From Nitrospirota bacterium (GTDB taxonomy: Bacteria; Nitrospirota; Thermodesulfovibrionia; Thermodesulfovibrionales; Dissulfurispiraceae): DNA of 34,302 nt. The notes beneath the pieces were generated by a model, which saw nothing but the letters and a program-made list of their open reading frames with translations, did not search any database and was not told the DNA's origin. Below are positions 14,228 to 22,519 of this stretch, piece after piece (within the stretch, counting starts at the first letter, position 1; every line of letters starts with the position of its first letter). Both the position numbers and the translations under genes were made by a program. The stretch covers positions 1 through 34,302 of the forward strand of contig JAJZPZ010000017.1 of the NCBI GenBank assembly GCA_021847795.1, given 5' to 3'.

Positions 14228-15133
14228 TCAAATGTATTTAAGCCGGCGCTGCGGTTTTTCAAGGGAGTAAGCCATCTGGAAAATCCCCTCCCAGGGGTCG
14301 CCCTTGTCGTTCAGCATGCCGAAAATATTTCTGATAGTGTATTCTTTTGCACTCAGGCGCCTGTCTTTCAGGTCGCTCCACTCCAGCGGGGCAGCAACCG
14401 GAGCGCCTGGTTTCGGCCGGACAGCATAAGGCGCTACAGTTGTCTGCCCGTAAATGTTCCTGCGGACATCAACAAACATGCGCCCCTCCCGTTCCTCTTT
14501 GATGAATTCATTCGTGAAGAAATCGGGCTCGAGGCGTATCAGGATGTCCGCCATGTTCTGCGCGAATTTATTCACCGTGGGGAAATCCGCTTCCCGGTTC
14601 AGGGGAACAACCACATGGAGCCCGCGCGAGCCTGTTGTCATGGCAAACGATGCAAGGCCGACTTCATGCAGGAATTCTTTCAGGATTAATGCCGCATACC
14701 GCACGGGCTCGAATTCATCATCAGGAGGGTCCAGATCAAAAATCAATCTGTCGGGGTATTCCGGTTTGTCTGCTTTGCCGGGCCATACGTGAAGGATGCA
14801 TACCTGGTTGGCAAGGTAGATGAGGGTTTCCTTGTCTTCGCAGGTAATCTGTGTAATGCTGCCGCCTTCTTTCAACGCAACAGTCACCCTGTTTATCCAT
14901 TGGGGAAAGTAATCAGGCGCCTGCTTCTGGTAAAATTTCCCGTCGTTGATGCCGTTGGGAAATCTCTCCAGGACGATCATCCGGCCCCGTATATGTGGAA
15001 GCAAGGTATCGGCTATGCGCTCGTAATATTCCACGAATTCTTTTTTTGTAATGCCTTCATCGGGAAAGAGGACCTTCTCCAGATTGGAAAGCTCCACCCT
15101 GTGCAGATCAACCTGTATGCTTTCTCGTGCCAT
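14228..15133 (-). CDS. Stand-alone LigD-type polymerase domain (archaeo-eukaryotic primase fold)
   Basis: 301 aa from the ATG at 15133 (MARESIQV); an ATG at 15151 adds six residues and neither has a good ribosome site. The sequence matches the polymerase module of bacterial NHEJ protein LigD: FPDEGITKKEFVEYYERIA, then RFPNGINDGKFYQK, the metal-binding DLDPP, then TTGSRGLHVVVPL and DVRRNIYGQTTVAPYAVRPK with GAPVAAPLEW. All catalytic acids and the SRGLH motif are present. LigD polymerases fill gaps with ribonucleotides at double-strand breaks. Here there is no ligase or phosphoesterase domain and no ku gene in the window, so partners must be elsewhere. Confidence 0.92.
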   Translation of the reverse strand: MARESIQVDLHRVELSNLEKVLFPDEGITKKEFVEYYERIADTLLPHIRGRMIVLERFPNGINDGKFYQKQAPDYFPQWINRVTVALKEGGSITQITCEDKETLIYLANQVCILHVWPGKADKPEYPDRLIFDLDPPDDEFEPVRYAALILKEFLHEVGLASFAMTTGSRGLHVVVPLNREADFPTVNKFAQNMADILIRLEPDFFTNEFIKEEREGRMFVDVRRNIYGQTTVAPYAVRPKPGAPVAAPLEWSDLKDRRLSAKEYTIRNIFGMLNDKGDPWEGIFQMAYSLEKPQRRLKYI

Positions 15134-15178
15134 ACTAAAGTGTATCAGCATCCCGGCGTGCTATCAACAATAAAGACC

Positions 15179-15200
15179 GTGATGCGTAATGCGTAATGAG
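15179..15200. repeat. GCGTAATG-type intergenic repeat, partial copy
   Basis: GTGATGCGTAATGCGTAATG followed by AG matches most of one arm of the palindrome at 29092-29222 and is preceded by a similar CAACAATAAA stretch. It lies in a 257-base gene-free stretch (15134-15390), otherwise featureless. Confidence 0.6.
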
Positions 15201-15390
15201 TCCATTTCCTGCAGAGGGCGCAGTTTTCTATTTCCCCGGCTATCTGCAGGAGTTTTTTTTGTTTGTCCATTTTCAGAGCATATCCCATTACCCCGGCGAT
15301 GTCAAAAGCGGGTGCAAGCAGGATATCCGGGTATTGTGCAAATTGCAGAGTGAAATGCGCGAAAAGCGGGTGATTGAAAGCTGGGGGAAC

Positions 15391-15873
15391 TTACATTCCC
15401 TCTTCTTCGGGGGTGTCCTTTTCCTGTTCCTCGATAAACCTGAAGAGTTTTTCCATGGAGCTCAACTGCTGCAGCCGCTTATTCCTGCCCGAGAGCTTGA
15501 CAAGGTCTTCCAGGAAGTCAGGGGATTCGGGCAATTCTGCATTATAAACGCCCCTCTTCGTTACCTTGTATCCCTCTATTTCGGTTTTCAGGGCATTTGC
15601 GGATGCCAGGACCTTTCGTATGGCAATATAGCCGTTCTTGACATTCAGAAGGGAAATCACGGAGCGCAGATAGCTGATGGCGCTGTTCCAGCTCTCAAGG
15701 GAGAATTCTATCTCGGAATGGATGAAAACTTCGCCGTTTTTGCTGATGTCGATGGCGCTGATCGAAACATCTCTCGATAAATTCCAAAGACTGTCAATAA
15801 CTTCCTGGTTAATATCCTTATGGGAACAGGGCGGTTTTATATAGAAAGCCCGTATTTCTCTGTGAAGTTCCAT
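15391..15873 (-). CDS. Hypothetical protein, possibly translated from a leaderless mRNA
   Basis: 160 aa; ATG at 15873. No family recognised. The first half alternates strands and helices (SRDVSISAIDISKNGEVFIH), and the carboxyl end is a charged helix ending EQEKDTPEEEGM. No signal peptide or membrane segment is seen. A strong sigma-70 promoter has its -10 box six bases before the ATG, so the transcript should start at or next to the start codon with no room for a Shine-Dalgarno. An internal start further in is the alternative. Confidence 0.65.
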   Translation of the reverse strand: MELHREIRAFYIKPPCSHKDINQEVIDSLWNLSRDVSISAIDISKNGEVFIHSEIEFSLESWNSAISYLRSVISLLNVKNGYIAIRKVLASANALKTEIEGYKVTKRGVYNAELPESPDFLEDLVKLSGRNKRLQQLSSMEKLFRFIEEQEKDTPEEEGM

Positions 15874-15879
15874 TTGTCC

Positions 15880-15907
15880 ATTATACCATTATCGACCTAA
15901 AAGTCAA
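15880..15907 (-). promoter_or_regulatory. Sigma-70 promoter adjoining a start codon
   Basis: TTGACT (15907-15902), a 16-base spacer and TATAAT (15885-15880) on the minus strand. The start codon of the gene begins at 15873, six bases past the -10 box. Confidence 0.65.
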
Positions 15908-15954
15908 AACTCATGAGCCATGCCTGTCCCCTCCGAAGAAAGGCATATCGTAAT

Positions 15955-17943
15955 TTATGGGAATTCAATTGCAAGTTCTCTTTGCCCCTTTTCAGGACAG
16001 TGTAAGGCAAATGCTTTAAGTCTCAGGTATTTCAGCCTTTCCTTTTTATTAAACGATTTTGAACGGGCATCAAGGATCTTTATTTGGTCTCTTGTTTTTC
16101 CTGATAGATCGTAATATTGCTTATATCTCCGGGCATCAACCCGTATTGAAAAATCTCCGGGCATGCTCCACTTATCGCTCAACTGAACCCAGGGAGCAAA
16201 ATCCGCCAATTTGGATCCGGGCCATAATTCTATCTTTGATTTTGCCCGTAGTTGTTGAATGCGCAGGCCCTTATCATCTGCAACTATCGTGTACCCTCCG
16301 TCAAAGGGGTCTGCGCCCCCTTTATCGAGGAACTCCCACTCGGCAAAGGACCGCTGCACTGATGAATTATGGCAGGAGGGGCAGTCTCTTGCCTTTCCAT
16401 ATGGATGCGATGCTTGCTCGATCTCAAGCCATAGCAGGTGATTGTTATTAAGTGAATTGAACGAACCGCCGTTTCCCCTTAACCTGAAAGTACCCATCAC
16501 ATAATAAGCATCCCTGGTCTCACCATTCTTCCATCTGAACTGCATCCTACCCGATGGCGGCACATCCGCCTTGACATTACCCAGGCTGTGCGGCCATATC
16601 TTCACCGGCATCCAGATTCCCCGGGAATCTTTTATCAGCACAGGCGGTGACTGTACCCCATAATACAGGTATTTATGAAAAGGGGTTTCTTTTTCAGCTA
16701 CTGAGCCGGGGCCCCACACGGTCATTTGATATCCCCTCAGCTCACTGACGTGGCAGGCAGCGCAATCCAATTTCCTATGGACGCCGCTGGAGTGCGCCTC
16801 CTCGATTTCCAAATGACAGTCCTGGCAGGTAGCTTTCCTCTCTATATGTCCCATGCCGCCTTCTGCCATGAGGTGACATTTAACACATTCAAAGCCTTTT
16901 TTATAATGGATATCGGAAGGCATGCCTTGCGGTACGGAATAATCTCCGCCGATATAGGTTTCCCCCCTGCGACTGTGCATAGCGCCTGAATGGCAGACTG
17001 TATTGCCGCGCCCATATCCCAAACAGTTCTCTGCGGCAGGGGTCTTTGTAAACGAATGGGCGCCTTCAGCAAGAGAAGGGCCAGGCAGCCTCCGGGATGA
17101 TAATGGTTTATTCTTTTCTGAAGCTTTTGGGGAATAGTGACAGTCAAGACATCCTGCATGACACACATTGCAGAATTTCTGTTTCTCCCTTGCCTGCTCA
17201 TTACTGAAGGGTATGTTCATTTCTTTCCGGATTGCTGCTGTATTGGAATAGTCAAAGAGGGCTTTATTCTGAATTTCCGGGGGAAGCTGATCTGCAAAAG
17301 ACGGTCCGCAATTATGAGGTCCGTACGGAGCGAGCCATGTCCTCATGGTACGCTGTCTATAATTACGCCCCATAACGGAGGTTTTGAATTGTTTCAACTC
17401 ATCGGGGTGGCACCCGCTTTTTCCGCAGGTTTTTCCAACAATCCCAGGATCAAAGTCAAAAGTACCCGGATCTCGGTCCTGCCAGAGAATGTTTCTTACG
17501 GGGAGGGGGACCCATTCCCCATTTCTATATTGCTTCGGCAGAAGCGCAAACAGGCGATCATCTCCCGTATCGCTTATCCCGTAAGGATAACCAAGCTCCC
17601 GCTTCAGGAGCTTTCCATCCTTTGATACGATCAACATCTTAAGCATTCCTTTATGGGCATCTTCCTTATCTTGTGCCCTGCCGTTCCCAAGGTGGCAATC
17701 CCTGCATTCGACATGCGCATGCCGGCTCTCTTTCCGGGCCGTTTCATTCGTCACATAAGCCCAGGGCGCCTTAAGCTTTTTCATCTTTTTTACATCAGCG
17801 TGGCAGTTGACACAACCGGCGGAAGTATTCATCCAGGCTTTATAGCCGGAGGGAATGAGCAGGCAGAGGAATATTATCAACCCGGCAACGAGCGTGTTGA
17901 ATGTAAGGATTTCACTGAGGGCGCCGATACGCGGGGCTTTCAT
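15955..17943 (-). CDS. Membrane-anchored multihaem cytochrome c of a b6-type complex
   Basis: 662 aa; ATG at 17943. One membrane helix at about residues 12-32 anchors a large periplasmic domain. Eight standard CXXCH haem sites start at residues 44, 80, 258, 265, 353, 373, 394 and 521. Two unusual sites, CGKSGCH (173-179, CX4CH) and a Cys307 with CH at 317-318 (CX9CH), could bring the total to ten. The carboxyl 130 residues after the last haem are haem-free. It ends the operon of subunit IV, Rieske and b6-like genes, so it should receive electrons from the Rieske protein in place of cytochrome f or c1, then pass them to periplasmic carriers or reductases. The gap to the previous gene is 10 bases. 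Confidence is high for a multihaem c, moderate for its exact partner. Confidence 0.9.
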   Translation of the reverse strand: MKAPRIGALSEILTFNTLVAGLIIFLCLLIPSGYKAWMNTSAGCVNCHADVKKMKKLKAPWAYVTNETARKESRHAHVECRDCHLGNGRAQDKEDAHKGMLKMLIVSKDGKLLKRELGYPYGISDTGDDRLFALLPKQYRNGEWVPLPVRNILWQDRDPGTFDFDPGIVGKTCGKSGCHPDELKQFKTSVMGRNYRQRTMRTWLAPYGPHNCGPSFADQLPPEIQNKALFDYSNTAAIRKEMNIPFSNEQAREKQKFCNVCHAGCLDCHYSPKASEKNKPLSSRRLPGPSLAEGAHSFTKTPAAENCLGYGRGNTVCHSGAMHSRRGETYIGGDYSVPQGMPSDIHYKKGFECVKCHLMAEGGMGHIERKATCQDCHLEIEEAHSSGVHRKLDCAACHVSELRGYQMTVWGPGSVAEKETPFHKYLYYGVQSPPVLIKDSRGIWMPVKIWPHSLGNVKADVPPSGRMQFRWKNGETRDAYYVMGTFRLRGNGGSFNSLNNNHLLWLEIEQASHPYGKARDCPSCHNSSVQRSFAEWEFLDKGGADPFDGGYTIVADDKGLRIQQLRAKSKIELWPGSKLADFAPWVQLSDKWSMPGDFSIRVDARRYKQYYDLSGKTRDQIKILDARSKSFNKKERLKYLRLKAFALHCPEKGQRELAIEFP

Positions 17944-17953
17944 AATGTTACTG

Positions 17954-18601
17954 CTACAATCCTCCCGAAATTCCCTGTTTTCTTATCATATGGAAATGGG
18001 CCCACAGCAAGAGATTCATCAACAATGGAAACCATATCACATGGAGGCTGTAAAATCTTACCAGCGTAAAGCCGGTAACTTCAGGGCCTCCACGAACCAA
18101 AAGCAAAAGAGAGTTTCCTATCAAAGGTATTGTAGCAATCATGTTCGTCCCTACGACAGTTGCCCAATAGGCTTTCTGGTCCCACGGTAAGAGGTACCCG
18201 GTAAAGCCGGAAGCAAATGAAAGCACTAAGGTAAAGGCGCCGGCAATCCAGTTAAGCTCCCGGGGAGGGCGGTAGGCTTTATTTGCGAATACCCTTAACG
18301 TATGCAGCAGTATGGAAAGCATTAATAGATTAGCCGTCCATTTATGTATGGCCCTTATCAGCAATCCCAGATTCGCTACTCTCATTATTCTTACCACACT
18401 TTGAAAGGCCTCTTTTTCCGAAGGTATGTAATAGGAACTTAAAAGCATCCCCGATATCAGCAGAGTGCAATAGAAGATAAAAGCCATCCCTCCAAGGCAG
18501 TAGGAATAGTTCACATTGCCGGGTATGGTTCTTTTTAATAGCCCCTTGTGAGATTCTTTTATTCCGAAGCGGCTGTAAATCCAGTCAAATGCTTTTCCCA
18601 T
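17954..18601 (-). CDS. petB: Cytochrome b6-like subunit of a quinol:cytochrome c reductase
   Basis: 215 aa; ATG at 18601. Four membrane helices. The haem-b ligands are His86 and His187, and His100 and His202, the same numbers and the same 15-residue spacing in the second pair as in plastid cytochrome b6, and the SLPWDQ segment appears as LLPWDQKAYWA. Cys35 sits in YCLGG, the position that covalently binds haem ci in b6f-type complexes. The ending MIRKQGISGGL also matches b6. It oxidises menaquinol or ubiquinol at the outer face and passes electrons across the membrane. The four genes lie 1, 7 and 10 bases apart. Confidence 0.93.
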   Translation of the reverse strand: MGKAFDWIYSRFGIKESHKGLLKRTIPGNVNYSYCLGGMAFIFYCTLLISGMLLSSYYIPSEKEAFQSVVRIMRVANLGLLIRAIHKWTANLLMLSILLHTLRVFANKAYRPPRELNWIAGAFTLVLSFASGFTGYLLPWDQKAYWATVVGTNMIATIPLIGNSLLLLVRGGPEVTGFTLVRFYSLHVIWFPLLMNLLLWAHFHMIRKQGISGGL

Positions 18602-18608
18602 GCTCCTA

Positions 18609-19073
18609 TCAAACCTTCAAGCCTAAATATACTTTCCCGTTCCGTATCTTCATAGGAATCCTCTCAAGGGGGAAGGCAGGAGGCCCTGCAATTATCCGGC
18701 CTTCAATATCATACTTTCCCCCATGACATGGACAAGCAAACATATTGTTATTCCTCGACCATTCCACGAGGCACCCTAAATGGCTGCATACTGATGACAG
18801 GGCGAAAATCTTGCCACCGTTATTTATGAGAAATGCCCTGAAACTTCCTGCTTTTTGATTGCTCTCATAAGCCAACTCAATCCGTTTCACTCCCCTCCTT
18901 GGCAGATCCTCTTCCTTTATTGCATAAAAGAATTTCAGTTCCCTCTTCCTTATTTCCGAAGGGTAGAGAAATACCAAAGAAATAATTCCTGAGATAAAGG
19001 CCAGGAATATAAGGCCGATTTTGATGAAAGTCTTTAAGAAAGTCCTTCTGTTCTGCTGATCAGGGGTAGCCAT
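18609..19073 (-). CDS. petC: Rieske iron-sulphur protein
   Basis: 154 aa; ATG at 19073. The amino end has NRRTFLK, a twin-arginine-like segment, and a membrane helix at about 17-36. The 2Fe-2S ligands are Cys96 and His98 (CSHLGC) and Cys114 and His117 (CPCHGG), with Cys101 and Cys116 for the disulphide. A GPP loop follows at 130-132 (AGPPAFPL). It takes electrons from the quinol at the outer face of the b6-like subunit and passes them to the multihaem cytochrome. Start codon lies one base after the subunit IV stop, which implies coupled translation. Confidence 0.95.
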   Translation of the reverse strand: MATPDQQNRRTFLKTFIKIGLIFLAFISGIISLVFLYPSEIRKRELKFFYAIKEEDLPRRGVKRIELAYESNQKAGSFRAFLINNGGKIFALSSVCSHLGCLVEWSRNNNMFACPCHGGKYDIEGRIIAGPPAFPLERIPMKIRNGKVYLGLKV

Positions 19074-19074
19074 T

Positions 19075-19461
19075 CTATATTCTTATCAGCGGGAATAGAG
19101 TCAAAACCAGGAAACTTCCAAAAAGGAGGGCAAAGGCCGCGATCGCCATATTTCTGGAGACCTTAGTTCCATGATCGATAAAAGGAATTGACAATAGAAG
19201 CGCTAAAGAAGATAGAGGCACTATGATATTTCCAATAAAAGCCCACTGCCCGGAGAAATACCTTACCAATTGGTACAGCCACAGAAAATACCATTCCGGC
19301 GCCGGTTGATAGGCTGAGAAGAAACTAATCTCTCTGCCAAGAGGAGGGGGAAAGAGCAAAGAAAGGAGGACAACAAGCCCTAAGGAGAAAAAAATCACTA
19401 TGAGGATTTCACTCATGTAATCAGGGTATAATCTCTTATCTCCTCTATCCCCTGATTCCAT
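19075..19461 (-). CDS. petD: Subunit IV-like C-terminal cytochrome b domain
   Basis: 128 aa; ATG at 19461, with a weak ribosome site; an internal ATG at 19416 is possible. Three membrane helices match the carboxyl part of cytochrome b. The quinol-oxidation-site motif PEWYF is in QPAPEWYFLWLYQLVR, and the preceding FPPPLG stretch is also typical of subunit IV. Its separation from the b6-like half, as in cyanobacteria, Firmicutes and heliobacteria, is a mark of the b6f type. It opens the operon; upstream lies a 233-base gap with a perfect hairpin but no clear promoter. Confidence 0.9.
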   Translation of the reverse strand: MESGDRGDKRLYPDYMSEILIVIFFSLGLVVLLSLLFPPPLGREISFFSAYQPAPEWYFLWLYQLVRYFSGQWAFIGNIIVPLSSLALLLSIPFIDHGTKVSRNMAIAAFALLFGSFLVLTLFPLIRI

Positions 19462-19606
19462 TGTTTAATATCCCATTAACTTTATTGATGAAAGACATAT
19501 TGCTGCCGGATGGATTCTCAATGCTTAGCCTTGGAATTGCATCCTCAGCAGAGGGCAATGAATCCAACATGCAGTGCTCATAAAATTAATATATCAAATA
19601 TACCAG

Positions 19607-19628
19607 CCGGATGGGAATACCTATCCGG
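19607..19628. other. Perfect nine-base stem-loop between two minus-strand genes
   Basis: CCGGATGGG and CCTATCCGG pair (one G-T) around an AATA tetraloop, followed on the plus strand by TGCTTTTTGCG. It sits between the stop of the gene at 19695 and the start of the petD-like gene and may end one transcript or mark a leader. Two related AT-rich stretches (about 19580 and 19676) flank it. No gene was seen in 19462-19694. Confidence 0.4.
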
Positions 19629-19694
19629 TGCTTTTTGCGAAAAAAGCGGCTTTTCCCGGAGATGTCCGACCTTCTTATAAAATTGATATATTTC

Positions 19695-19979
19695 TCAGCA
19701 CCCCTCTATTACCCTAACATCAGTGGCGACATTTTTATTGTCTTTTACTTCGTATTTGATCTTTATCTCATCGCCTGTACTGTATTTCTTGAGTTTTGCT
19801 TTATTTTCAACTGTGATTGTTATGTCTTTGCCGCTTTTTTTATCAGTAACGACAATAGCGCCTTTGCCCGAGTCTATACTCTTAACGGTCCCTTCGATTT
19901 TTTCCGCCGCAATTGCACTCGCAATTATCGCTAAACAGAAAATCACCGCTAACATAATTATTGCAACCCTCTTCTTCAT
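19695..19979 (-). CDS. Small exported protein, unknown
   Basis: 94 aa from the ATG at 19979, with GGAGG eight bases upstream. Residues 1-24 form a classic signal peptide (MKKRVAIIMLAVIFCLAIIA, cleavage after AIAA). The mature 70 residues are lysine-rich beta strands (GTVKSIDSGKGAIVVTDKKS, then ITITVENKAKLKKYS and IKIKYEV), which look like a small beta-barrel of OB type. It has its own strong promoter and is divergent from the porin. Function unknown; a periplasmic binding or stress role is conceivable. Confidence 0.8.
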   Translation of the reverse strand: MKKRVAIIMLAVIFCLAIIASAIAAEKIEGTVKSIDSGKGAIVVTDKKSGKDITITVENKAKLKKYSTGDEIKIKYEVKDNKNVATDVRVIEGC

Positions 19980-20075
19980 ACCCTTGTCCTCCTTCATTCT
20001 TTCAGATTTATTTTGGGGCGTAATTTATATTACGACCTTCGGCAACCCTTTATCCAGTAGTTTAGAATCTGTTAA

Positions 20076-20104
20076 ATTTTACTGAATGGAATAAGTTTTG
20101 TCAA
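20076..20104 (-). promoter_or_regulatory. Sigma-70 promoter of the small exported protein gene
   Basis: TTGACA (20104-20099), a 17-base spacer and TAAAAT (20081-20076) on the minus strand, close to consensus, about 97 bases upstream of the start codon. Confidence 0.7.
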
Positions 20105-20176
20105 TTTTATGATACACCCCCCCAGCCATGCATTCAGGCAGACAATAGTTGCATGGTTTGTTTACCAAAATATCAC

Positions 20177-20206
20177 TTGACTTAGATACTATACATCCAT
20201 TAATGT
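20177..20206 (+). promoter_or_regulatory. Possible promoter of the porin gene
   Basis: TTGACT at 20177-20182 with TAATGT 18 bases downstream and an AT-rich discriminator; about 30 bases before the start codon. Confidence 0.5.
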
Positions 20207-20236
20207 ATAAAAAATTTAATTGTGGGGGTGTTAGTT

Positions 20237-21802
20237 ATGAGGAAGTTTATCACAGTGCTTCTTGCTTTTTCTTTTCTTCTTCCTCTCCAGGCATTTGCCG
20301 CTGACCAGGGCGACCTCCTTCAGAAGATCGAGGCTCTTTCAAAAGAGCTGGATCGTATGAAGCAGCAGATGCAGGAGATGCAGAAGAAAGACGAGACAAA
20401 GGAACAGAGGATTACGGTGGTGGAAAAGAAGGCTGAGGCAGTTGCAGGGCCTTCATGGCTTACAATCGGCGGGGATTTCAGGACAAGGATGGATTCCCTG
20501 CATGCCAAATCAGTGGACATCGGCGGTGCCGGTAAGGTGCTGTTCGGACCTAATCCCCAGGGCAAGGATGTTGCAAACGATGCCCTGATGACCAACAGGT
20601 TCGGTCTGAATCTCCAGGCAAAGGCAACCGAGGATGTTACGGTTAAGGCAAGACTCCTGATGTACAAGATCTGGGGCCATGAGAGCGAATCGCCTGTTGC
20701 CGCAGGCAACACTGCTGGCGGGAATGCATTTTTTGCCGACAGGTTTTTCAACTTTGACGGCAATATTGGTCACATACCAAAGGACAACACTTTGAGGGTT
20801 GATCAAGCCTATGCCACATGGAGCAACGTATTGAACGCTCCTGTATGGTTCTCTGTCGGCAGGAGACCGTCTACCGGCGGCGTTCCGACAAATATCAGGC
20901 AAAACGCAGAGAAAATCGGAAGTGCCGGCACACCCGGCCTGCTGATCGATTATGCCTTTGACGGCGGCACGCTCGGATATGCGCCTGATATCGACGCTCT
21001 CCCCGGCGCGTATGCAAAATTCTGTTTCGGAAAAGGCTTTGACAGCGGTTTCAGATTAGGTTCTACTGCCAACGCCAATGATGTGAAGGATGTTTGGTTT
21101 GTCGGGCTCAATGTCGTTCCTTATGATACGGATACGTTCCATACGGAAATTCAGTACAGCAGGGCGCTCAATATCTTTGCTTTCCCTGAAAGCAATACCT
21201 TTTACGGAGTTCCCAACACAAATGTCGGCGACATAGACCAGCTTGGCGCTGTCATCTCGGGCAAGATCAACAACCTCGGCATAGGAGACCTGAATCTCTT
21301 CTTATCTCCCGGTATGAGCAGAACCCATCCCAATTCTAATGCTATGGATTTAGCCGGTTTCGGAGCTGGTAAGTATGGCTTGCTCTGGGATCCCGGGACA
21401 GAGCAGAAGTCCCGCACAGGCTATGCTGTTTATCTCGGCGGAAGATATGATATTAAAAAGACCGGGACAAAGCTCGGCTTGGAGTACAACCACGGCACAA
21501 AGAACTGGATCACCTTTGCGCCTGCAGCGGATGACCTCTGGACCGGCAAGCTCGGCACAAGAGGCAATGTGTACGAGGCGTACGTTATCCAGGAGCTGAA
21601 CAAGAAACCTATTGCAAAGAGGGGGAACGCCTTCTTCAGGCTCGGCTTCCAGCACTATGACTTCAAGTACTCAGGAAGCAACAACTGGATAGGCGCTCCT
21701 TACAAAATATCGGACATGAATACTTCTTTTACGGTACCGCAGATGTTTGCGCCTCTCAAGTCAGCAAACGATATTTATTTAACCTTTGACGTTACGTTTT
21801 AA
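20237..21802 (+). CDS. Outer-membrane porin, DUF3373-like
   Basis: 521 aa from the ATG at 20237, with GGGGGTG eight bases upstream. A signal peptide (MRKFITVLLAFSFLLPLQA, cleavage near AFA-AD) is followed by a short coiled coil (about 25-65, LLQKIEALSKELDRMKQQM) that probably binds peptidoglycan, then a long beta-barrel of alternating strands ending in a terminal aromatic strand (YLTFDVTF). This matches DUF3373-type porins of Geobacter and Nitrospirota relatives. A substrate cannot be assigned. It is divergent from the small exported protein and followed by a hairpin, so probably monocistronic. Confidence 0.85.
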   Translation: MRKFITVLLAFSFLLPLQAFAADQGDLLQKIEALSKELDRMKQQMQEMQKKDETKEQRITVVEKKAEAVAGPSWLTIGGDFRTRMDSLHAKSVDIGGAGKVLFGPNPQGKDVANDALMTNRFGLNLQAKATEDVTVKARLLMYKIWGHESESPVAAGNTAGGNAFFADRFFNFDGNIGHIPKDNTLRVDQAYATWSNVLNAPVWFSVGRRPSTGGVPTNIRQNAEKIGSAGTPGLLIDYAFDGGTLGYAPDIDALPGAYAKFCFGKGFDSGFRLGSTANANDVKDVWFVGLNVVPYDTDTFHTEIQYSRALNIFAFPESNTFYGVPNTNVGDIDQLGAVISGKINNLGIGDLNLFLSPGMSRTHPNSNAMDLAGFGAGKYGLLWDPGTEQKSRTGYAVYLGGRYDIKKTGTKLGLEYNHGTKNWITFAPAADDLWTGKLGTRGNVYEAYVIQELNKKPIAKRGNAFFRLGFQHYDFKYSGSNNWIGAPYKISDMNTSFTVPQMFAPLKSANDIYLTFDVTF

Positions 21803-21811
21803 CTTATTTCA

Positions 21812-21835
21812 GGGAAGGGGCTTGCGCCCCTTCCC
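21812..21835 (+). terminator. GC-rich hairpin after the porin gene
   Basis: GGGAAGGGGC and GCCCCTTCCC pair perfectly around a four-base loop ten bases after the porin stop. No good T run follows, so termination may be partial. Confidence 0.55.
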
Positions 21836-22006
21836 GACCTTTTGGAGATGTCCTTGAAGATTGCCTTTGATGCTCCCCCTGGCGTTCCGGACACCCCACC
21901 TCCCTCGGCTTCTGCAATTACCCGATCCAGGCGCTTTCTTCAGGAGGATTACAGGCAAGCTGGAATGACAATTAAATATCCTGGCCGGATATATAAGGAA
22001 GGAAAT

Positions 22007-22516
22007 ATGACGAAATTTCGCTTTAGTTCCCTGGTTTTTATCCTTTTGTTGTTTGTCTTCAGCAGCGGATACCGCGCCTATGCGGCCCAGGGCACCGCTG
22101 CTCCTGATTTTACTCTATCTGATATCAATGGCAGGAAAGTAACCCTCTCGGAATTCAGGGGCAAGGTGGTGCTCCTGAATTTCTGGGCAACCTGGTGCGG
22201 CCCCTGCAGGGCGGAAATGCCCGCACTCAACAATCTCTATCTTGACCTGAAGGGCAAAGGATTGGTTGTCCTTGCTGTTTCTGTTGATCCTTCGGATAAA
22301 CCGGTGAGGTCCTTTGTATCGGAAAAAAAACTGGGCTTTCCCGTTCTTCTGGATAAAGAGAAAGAGGTCTATTTCGACAGTTATGCGGTTGTGGGACTGC
22401 CGGCCGCTTTCCTGATAGACAAAAAAGGCATGGTGGTGGAAAAGATCATGGGTGAGCAGGAATGGGATTCGGCGCAGATGAAAGAAAAGATTATAAAACT
22501 TCTCGGCGGGAGGTAA
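22007..22516 (+). CDS. TlpA/ResA-like thioredoxin-fold protein
   Basis: 169 aa from the ATG at 22007, with AAGGAAGG upstream; the frame is open to 21842 but without a site. A signal peptide or anchor (residues 1-27, ending AYAA) is followed by the thioredoxin fold with AAPDFTLSDINGRKVTLSEF and the active site WCGPC (Trp63, Cys64, Cys67), then a GLPAAFLID cis-proline segment. TlpA/ResA proteins keep cysteines reduced outside the membrane, chiefly apocytochrome c haem sites. That fits the neighbouring multihaem cytochrome. The lipoprotein gene follows after three bases. Confidence 0.92.
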   Translation: MTKFRFSSLVFILLLFVFSSGYRAYAAQGTAAPDFTLSDINGRKVTLSEFRGKVVLLNFWATWCGPCRAEMPALNNLYLDLKGKGLVVLAVSVDPSDKPVRSFVSEKKLGFPVLLDKEKEVYFDSYAVVGLPAAFLIDKKGMVVEKIMGEQEWDSAQMKEKIIKLLGGR

Positions 22517-22519
22517 GGT

